Source: Sphingomonadales bacterium (GTDB lineage Bacteria > Pseudomonadota > Alphaproteobacteria > Sphingomonadales > Sphingomonadaceae). Taken from it: DNA of 9,350 bases. This document shows, piece by piece, positions 5,086 through 9,350 of this stretch; within the stretch, counting starts at the first letter, position 1, and every line of letters begins with the position of its first letter. Made by a program: the position numbers and the translations under genes. The stretch lies in NCBI GenBank assembly GCA_027489295.1, contig JAIYAA010000371.1:1-9350 (forward strand). Direction: 5' to 3'. The notes below the pieces were generated by a model. The model was not told the DNA's origin. It saw nothing but the letters and a program-made list of their open reading frames with translations, and made no database searches.

Positions 5086-6102
5086 ATGAAGATCGCCATG
5101 CTCGCGCCGATCGCCTGGCGCACCCCGCCGCGGCACTATGGCCCATGGGAGCTGGTGACGAGCCAGCTCACCGAGGCACTGGTCGCCAAGGGCGTCGACG
5201 TCACCCTGTTCGCGACGCAGGATTCGGTCACCCGCGCCCGCCTCGCCGGCGTGGTGCCGCGTGGTTATGAGGAGGATCCCGCGATCGACGCGAAGGTGTG
5301 GGAATATGCCCATCAGTCGCACCTCTTCGCCCGCGCGTCCGAGTTCGACCTGATCCACAACCAGGCGGATTTTCCCGCCCACGCCTATGCCCCGCTGATC
5401 GACACGCCGATGGTCACGACGATCCACGGCTTCTCCTCCGAACGCATCCTGCCGATGTACAAGCCGTTCGAGGACCGCGTGCACTATGTCGCGATCTCCG
5501 ATGCCGATCGGCATCCGGCGCTGCGCTATGCCGCGACGATCCACCACGGCATCCCACTCGACACCTTCGCCTTCGACGCAGGCGGCAGCGACGACCTGCT
5601 GTTCTTCGGCCGGATGCACCCGGACAAGGGCGCGGCCGAAGCGATCGCCGTCGCCCAGGCGACCGGCCGCCGGCTCAACCTGTACGGCATCGTGCAGGAC
5701 CAGGGCTATTTCGAGCGCGCGGTCCAGCCGCACCTCAACGACCGCATCGTCTATCACGGACCCGTAGGCGGCGAGGAACGGGTCCGTGCGCTCGGTCGAG
5801 CCCGCGCGCTGCTCCACCTGATCAATTTCGACGAGCCGTTCGGCCTCTCGGTGATCGAGGCGATGGCCTGCGGCACACCGGTGATCGCGGTGCGGCGCGG
5901 TTCGATGCCCGAACTGATCGACGACGGCGCCACCGGCATTCTCGTTGGTTCGGCAGACGAAGCGGTGGCGGCGGTAGACCGCGTCGCGACAATCGACCGC
6001 GCCGCCTGCCGCCGCGCGGTCGACGCGCGCTTTTCGGTAGAGGCGATGGCCGACGCCTATATCGCGCTGTACCGCCGCGTCCTCGCGCGCGACGCCGCCT
6101 AG
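5086..6102 (+). CDS. Glycosyltransferase family 4 protein
   Basis: A 338-residue GT-B fold retaining glycosyltransferase. The N-terminal domain begins MKIAMLAPIAWRTPP and carries HYGPWE (17-22), where many GT4 enzymes have a Gly-rich loop. The C-terminal nucleotide-sugar domain has FFGRMHPDKG (173-182) and the E-x7-E signature EPFGLSVIE (E250, E258) followed by AMACGTPVIA and GSMPELI. This fits transfer of a sugar from a nucleotide donor with retention of configuration, giving an alpha linkage. Donor and acceptor cannot be read. Placement after GH130 and GH13 suggests it makes a glycoside those enzymes recycle. ATG 5086 is the first usable start after the GH13 stop; M5 at 5098 is an alternative with no ribosome binding site. 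The stop TAG overlaps that of the opposing kinase gene in CTAG (6099-6102). No signal peptide or membrane segment is visible. Confidence 0.9.
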   Translation: MKIAMLAPIAWRTPPRHYGPWELVTSQLTEALVAKGVDVTLFATQDSVTRARLAGVVPRGYEEDPAIDAKVWEYAHQSHLFARASEFDLIHNQADFPAHAYAPLIDTPMVTTIHGFSSERILPMYKPFEDRVHYVAISDADRHPALRYAATIHHGIPLDTFAFDAGGSDDLLFFGRMHPDKGAAEAIAVAQATGRRLNLYGIVQDQGYFERAVQPHLNDRIVYHGPVGGEERVRALGRARALLHLINFDEPFGLSVIEAMACGTPVIAVRRGSMPELIDDGATGILVGSADEAVAAVDRVATIDRAACRRAVDARFSVEAMADAYIALYRRVLARDAA

Positions 6103-8675
6103 CGCACGCCCAGCAACGTCAGCGCCCGCGCCAGATCGGCCTGGCGGAACGGCTTGGGCAAGTGCGCATAGTCGCGTGCCAGCCCCTCGACCTCGGCATA
6201 GCCCGAGACGATCAGCGTCGGCACCCGGCCCAGGCGCGCCTGCACCTGCCGGGCGAGGTCGGTGCCGGTCATCCCCGGCATCAGGTGGTCGGTGACGAGC
6301 AGGTCCGGCACCAGACCGTCGTCGAGCAGCCGTAACGCCGCCTCCGCCGAATCGACCGTGCGCACCGTATAACCGAGCGCCTTCAGCATCTCTGCCGCGG
6401 TACCGCGCACGATCTCCTCGTCGTCGACGAGCAGCACCACGCCGGCGCCGGCGTGCGGCTCATGGCGCGGGGCATGATCGGCGATCGCGACTGCCTCGCG
6501 ACTGACCGGCAGCCACAGCTCGGCCGTCGTCCCCTCGCCGACGCGACTGGCCAACCCCAGCGTGCCGCCCAGCTGGCTCGCCAGCCCGTGCACCATCGAC
6601 AGGCCCAGCCCGGTGCCGCGCCCCACCCCCTTGGTGGAGAAGAACGGCTCGATCGCGCGCGCCAGCGTCGCCGCGTCCATGCCCGCGCCGGTATCGCGCA
6701 CGGCCAGGCGCACATAGCCGCCGGCGCTGAGCGGCGCAGGCGCCGCCGCCGCATCGCCGAGCGCCAGCAGGATGTTGAGCGCGCCCCCGTCGGGCATTGC
6801 GTCGCGCGCATTCACCGCCAGGTTGAGCAGCGCCATTTCCAGCTGGTTCGCATCGGCATGGGCGGGCGGCAGCGTCTCCGGTCTGGTGACGGACAGCGCG
6901 ATCTTGGGCCCCAGCGTGCTGGCGAGCAGGGGCACCATGCCGTCGACCAGCGCGACCATGTCCACCGGGGCCGGCTGCAATGGCTGGCGCCGGGCGAAGG
7001 CCAGCAGCCGCTGCACCAGCGTGCTCGCCCGCTCCGCGGAGCGCAGCGCGCCGTCGAGCAGACGGTGCAACACCGGATCGTCGCCGCGTTTGCGCAAGAT
7101 CAGGTCGAGGCTGCCGATGATGGGGGTCAGCAGGTTGTTGAAGTCGTGCGCGACGCCGCCGGTCAGCTGACCCATCGCTTCCATCTTCTGGCTCTGGCGC
7201 AATGCCGCCTCGGTCTCGCGCAGCGCCGATGTGCGTTCCTCGACGCGCCGTTCCAGTGTCTCGTTCGCCGCCCGCACATCGGCGAGCAGCCGGGCATTGT
7301 CGATCGCCACCGCGGCCTGCGCCGCCAGGCTACGCGCCAGTTCCTCGTGCCGGGCGGTGAAGCGGCCGGGTTCGGGATGGCCGAACAGCAGCGAGCCCAG
7401 CACCAGCCCGTCGCGCGACGCCACCGGCACGCCCAGATAGCTGGTGAGCGGCGGATGGCCGCGCGGCATGCCCGCGTGCGGCGCGTTGCTGCCGTAGCGC
7501 GGGTCCTGGGTAATGTCGTCGGAGCGGATCACCTCGTTGCGAAAGATCGGCCCCAGCACACCGGTCGCGCGCGGCCGGCCCAGCGCCTCGAACCGTGCGC
7601 GCGCTTCGCCGGAGAGCGTGAACAGGTGCAGCCGCTCGCCGGTCTCGTCCATCACATTGTGGAAGAATGCGCCGACGCTTGCCCCGGTCAATGCCACGCC
7701 GGCATCGGTGAGCATCTGCACCAGCCGTTCCAGATCATGTTCGGCCGACAAGGCCGCGCCGACCCGATTGAGCGTCTCGAGCGCGCGCTGCGCCGCCCGC
7801 TCGTCGCTCACATCCTCGCAGGAGATGGCGATCTGGTGGATGGTGCCGGTTTCGTCATAGACCGGCACCCAGTTCTGCCGCCAGGTGGACATGCCATCGG
7901 GCCGTGCCCGGGTGGGGCCGGTGATCTCGATGCCGAGCAGCGGTTCGCCGGACAGCACCTGCTGCAGCGCCGCCATAACCTGATCGGTAAGGTCGGGCAC
8001 GATCTCGCCGACGTGCCGGCCGATATGGTCGGCGACGGAAATACCGTTCCATTCGGCCAGCTGGCGATTGATCCGGATATAGCGCAGATCGCTATCGATC
8101 ACCGCCAGCCCGACCGGCGAGTTGTCGTACATCACCGCGAGTTCGTGGGTCTGTTCGCGCGCCAGCGCCTCGCTTGCGCGCAGCGCCGCCTCGCTCTCGC
8201 GCAGGCGCTGCTCGGCCTTCACCCGCTCGGTGGTCTCGGCCAGGATGCACAGCACGCCGGCGATCGCCCCTTCGGGCTCGCGCACCGGCGAGCAGGAAAT
8301 GTCGAAATGCACGGTCTCGCGGAAGCCGCGCCGGTCGATGCGAAACGGCCGATCCTCGGCCGAGAAGGTCTCGCCGGTGGTGCGGACACCGTCGATTAAC
8401 GGCCCGAGATCGGCCCACCAGTCGGCGCCGTGCGCCGTCCCGAGCGCCCCGAGCGCGGCCGGATGGCGATTGCCGACCACCTCGGCATAGGCCGTGTTGT
8501 AGATCGCGATAGCCGCCTCGCCCCAGAAGATCGCGACCGGCGTGCCGGGCGGCAGCAACAGCGCCGCGGCCAGCCGCAGCCGCGCCGGCCACGCGTCGGG
8601 CGGCCCGAGCGCGGTCCCAGCCCAGTCGCGCGCGGCGGCGATCGCGGCCAGGGTCGGATCGGAAGGACTGGTCAC
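6099..8675 (-). CDS. Hybrid sensor histidine kinase / response regulator (PAS-PAS-GAF-HisKA-HATPase-REC)
   Basis: An 858-residue soluble kinase from GTG 8675. Domains by residue: PAS-like fold about 15-150, opened by the ARDWAGTALGPPDAWP segment common in such kinases; second PAS about 175-295; GAF about 305-465; coiled coil 465-500. HisKA has phospho-acceptor H510 in GGVAHDFNNLL. HATPase_c spans about 605-725 with N622, DTGAGM (661-666) and GRGTGLGLSMVHG (685-697). REC spans about 746-855 with D751, phospho-acceptor D796 (VTDHLMPGMTG), S824 and K841 (LPKPF). All key residues are present. There is no membrane segment and no DNA-binding output domain, so it probably senses a cytosolic cue and passes phosphate to a partner or uses REC as a phosphate sink. 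The GTG overlaps the upstream gene's stop (GTGA, 8672-8675). A longer open frame to 8819 is Arg-rich and unlike coding sequence. Confidence 0.92.
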   Translation of the reverse strand: MTSPSDPTLAAIAAARDWAGTALGPPDAWPARLRLAAALLLPPGTPVAIFWGEAAIAIYNTAYAEVVGNRHPAALGALGTAHGADWWADLGPLIDGVRTTGETFSAEDRPFRIDRRGFRETVHFDISCSPVREPEGAIAGVLCILAETTERVKAEQRLRESEAALRASEALAREQTHELAVMYDNSPVGLAVIDSDLRYIRINRQLAEWNGISVADHIGRHVGEIVPDLTDQVMAALQQVLSGEPLLGIEITGPTRARPDGMSTWRQNWVPVYDETGTIHQIAISCEDVSDERAAQRALETLNRVGAALSAEHDLERLVQMLTDAGVALTGASVGAFFHNVMDETGERLHLFTLSGEARARFEALGRPRATGVLGPIFRNEVIRSDDITQDPRYGSNAPHAGMPRGHPPLTSYLGVPVASRDGLVLGSLLFGHPEPGRFTARHEELARSLAAQAAVAIDNARLLADVRAANETLERRVEERTSALRETEAALRQSQKMEAMGQLTGGVAHDFNNLLTPIIGSLDLILRKRGDDPVLHRLLDGALRSAERASTLVQRLLAFARRQPLQPAPVDMVALVDGMVPLLASTLGPKIALSVTRPETLPPAHADANQLEMALLNLAVNARDAMPDGGALNILLALGDAAAAPAPLSAGGYVRLAVRDTGAGMDAATLARAIEPFFSTKGVGRGTGLGLSMVHGLASQLGGTLGLASRVGEGTTAELWLPVSREAVAIADHAPRHEPHAGAGVVLLVDDEEIVRGTAAEMLKALGYTVRTVDSAEAALRLLDDGLVPDLLVTDHLMPGMTGTDLARQVQARLGRVPTLIVSGYAEVEGLARDYAHLPKPFRQADLARALTLLGVR

Positions 8676-8923
8676 AGCGGCTGCTGCCTGCGGCTCAGCC
8701 TTGCGCCGGCACAGGATGGAGCGCACGCCACGCCGACCCGATCGGCCGACGGCGCGCGGGCGATAACCAGGGTGCCGCGATCGCGCGGACGGGGCATGCC
8801 GATGACCGCGCGTTTCCAATGGAGGGTCGTGTGATGTCCCGTGGGATTGTAGGTCGCGAAAATCTTCAGATCGCCGGCCGGCTCTCCGATGGCCGCCGGC
8901 GTCTGCTCGTCCTCATTCTGCAC
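8672..8923 (-). CDS. Small hypothetical protein upstream of and overlapping the histidine kinase
   Basis: An 83-residue frame from GTG 8923 to TGA 8674-8672. GAGGAA (8938-8933, minus strand) lies 9 bp before the GTG and is a strong ribosome binding site. By hand count about four fifths of its codons end in G or C, as expected of a real gene here. Its stop overlaps the kinase GTG as GTGA, a usual sign of coupled translation. The first half (MQNEDEQTPAAIGEPAGDLKI) reads like an ordinary soluble protein. The C-terminal half is rich in Arg, Ala and Cys (two Cys in VACAPSCAG), with no recognisable motif, signal peptide or membrane segment. I do not recognise a family. It may be a partner or regulator of the kinase, or only a translational leader. 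Confidence 0.5.
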   Translation of the reverse strand: MQNEDEQTPAAIGEPAGDLKIFATYNPTGHHTTLHWKRAVIGMPRPRDRGTLVIARAPSADRVGVACAPSCAGARLSRRQQPL

Positions 8924-8932
8924 GCGCGTTGC

Positions 8933-8938
8933 TTCCTC
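8933..8938 (-). promoter_or_regulatory. Strong Shine-Dalgarno sequence fixing the GTG start at 8923
   Basis: On the minus strand GAGGAA is followed by 9 bases and GTG at 8923-8921. It is the best ribosome binding site between the HAD gene and the kinase, and the main argument that the small upstream gene is translated. Confidence 0.55.
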
Positions 8939-8961
8939 GTGGCCGCACTAGCCCGCGCCGT

Positions 8962-8986
8962 AACGAACGGTCGCCGTTTCGGTTGC
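8962..8986 (-). promoter_or_regulatory. Weak EcfG-like promoter candidate for the small gene and kinase
   Basis: On the minus strand GCAAC (8986-8982) is followed after 16 bases by CGTT (8965-8962). The alphaproteobacterial general-stress sigma factor EcfG is known to prefer GGAAC-N16/17-CGTT, so one base differs. The site is 39 bp before the GTG at 8923 and lies in the 91-bp gap after the HAD gene. The region also holds short palindromes GGTT-GCG-AACC (8981-8991) and AACGG-TCG-CCGTT (8966-8978). A one-mismatch match in a short gap can arise by chance. Confidence 0.25.
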
Positions 8987-9014
8987 GAACCTTTCGGGAG
9001 CGCCGAAGAAAATC

Positions 9015-9350
9015 TCAACCGCGCCGCCAGTCCAGCTGCACCCAGCCGCGCTCGGCGGCGAGCTTTGCCAGCGGGCCATGCGCGTTGACCGCAAACGCCT
9101 CGTCCGCCCAGCCGAGCAACGGCGCATCGGAGACATGATCCGAATAGGCCCGTACATAGCAGTCCGCGCGGTGCAGCGCCGCTGCCGCCAACCAATTTTC
9201 GATCATATGGAGCTTTACGGGCCCGTAACAGTTCTCGCCCTCAAGTTCGGAGAGAATATGCCCCTGCCCGTCCCGCTTCGCATTGGTGGCGATCACGTCG
9301 TCAAAGCCCAGCCGCTTCCCGATCGCCTCGGCATAATAGCGGTGCGAGGC
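9015..9350 (-). CDS. HAD-IB family hydrolase, C-terminal part (truncated by window edge)
   Basis: The last 111 residues plus stop of a HAD superfamily phosphatase; the N-terminus with the catalytic DxD motif lies beyond the window. The visible part starts at the end of what looks like motif II (AS of a SAS triplet, then HRYYAEAIGKRLGFDDVIAT). It continues through NCYGPVKLHMI, with the motif III lysine at visible residue 46, and the metal-binding motif IV YSDHVSDAPLL (69-79). The ending AFAVNAHGPLAKLAAERGW is typical of the HAD-IB subfamily related to SerB, phosphatidylglycerophosphatase C-like enzymes and other small phosphomonoesterases. The substrate cannot be assigned. The gene points towards the kinase operon with a 91-bp gap and no clear terminator, so read-through into it is possible. 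Confidence 0.85.
   Translation of the reverse strand, partial: ASHRYYAEAIGKRLGFDDVIATNAKRDGQGHILSELEGENCYGPVKLHMIENWLAAAALHRADCYVRAYSDHVSDAPLLGWADEAFAVNAHGPLAKLAAERGWVQLDWRRG

Noticed and set aside
6453..8399. 648-residue plus-strand open frame
   Set aside because: Antisense to the histidine kinase; long only because of high GC content; no domain visible.
8676..8819. 48-residue N-terminal extension of the kinase to ATG 8819
   Set aside because: Arg-rich, no PAS-like sequence, and it overlaps the small gene; the GTG at 8675 with the GTGA overlap is better.
8819..9138. Plus-strand frames of 69-89 residues in the gap between the kinase operon and the HAD gene
   Set aside because: Arg-rich, antisense to the better-supported small gene and HAD gene, no SD of note.
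1..9350. CRISPR array, tRNA, rRNA, transposase or phage genes
   Set aside because: No spaced direct repeats, no clover-leaf or rRNA-like sequence and no mobile-element protein motifs were seen.

Overview
The window reads as GC-rich alphaproteobacterial chromosome, most likely from a sphingomonad (Sphingomonas or a close relative). The grounds are tight gene packing, start/stop overlaps, strong GC bias at third codon positions, an alphaproteobacterial-looking polyprenyl diphosphate synthase and chorismate mutase, and a mirrored CCCCTGC-GAAA-GCAGGGG repeat of a type I associate with sphingomonad genomes. This placement rests on recall and reading; no search was run. No phage, transposase, CRISPR, tRNA or rRNA signal was seen.

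Layout. (1) 1-494, minus: start of hrpB, an ATP-dependent DExH helicase cut by the window edge. (2) 555-770, plus: a very acidic 71-residue protein, divergent from hrpB. (3) 793-836: a nested inverted repeat between convergent genes. (4) 852-1865, minus: a long-chain trans-polyprenyl diphosphate synthase for the ubiquinone side chain. (5) 1866-1946: a short divergent control region with a 14-bp-arm inverted repeat and a possible 11-codon leader ORF. (6) 1947-2255, plus: an AroQ-class chorismate mutase. (7) 2293-6102, plus: a three-gene carbohydrate cluster of GH130 mannoside phosphorylase/hydrolase type, GH13 alpha-glucosidase type and a GT4 glycosyltransferase. The first two overlap by 4 bp, and a mirrored REP-like repeat lies before the third. 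(8) 6099-8675, minus: a soluble hybrid histidine kinase (PAS-PAS-GAF-HisKA-HATPase-REC) whose stop codon overlaps the GT4 stop. It is preceded by a small unknown gene at 8672-8923 that overlaps its GTG start. (9) 9015-9350, minus: C-terminal part of a HAD-IB family hydrolase, cut by the window edge.

How the genes work together. The chorismate mutase (aromatic amino acid branch) and the polyprenyl synthase (quinone tail) are housekeeping genes sharing one divergent control region. The GH130-GH13-GT4 set looks like one functional unit that builds and recycles, or breaks down, an oligosaccharide or glycoside with both beta-mannosyl-type and alpha-glucosyl-type linkages; the actual compound cannot be told from sequence. 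The hybrid kinase and its small partner look like a separate two-gene signalling operon.

The most interesting items are the carbohydrate cluster with its repeat-embedded ribosome binding site, the symmetrical hairpin covering both Shine-Dalgarno sequences between the polyprenyl synthase and the chorismate mutase, and the unknown small gene coupled to the kinase.
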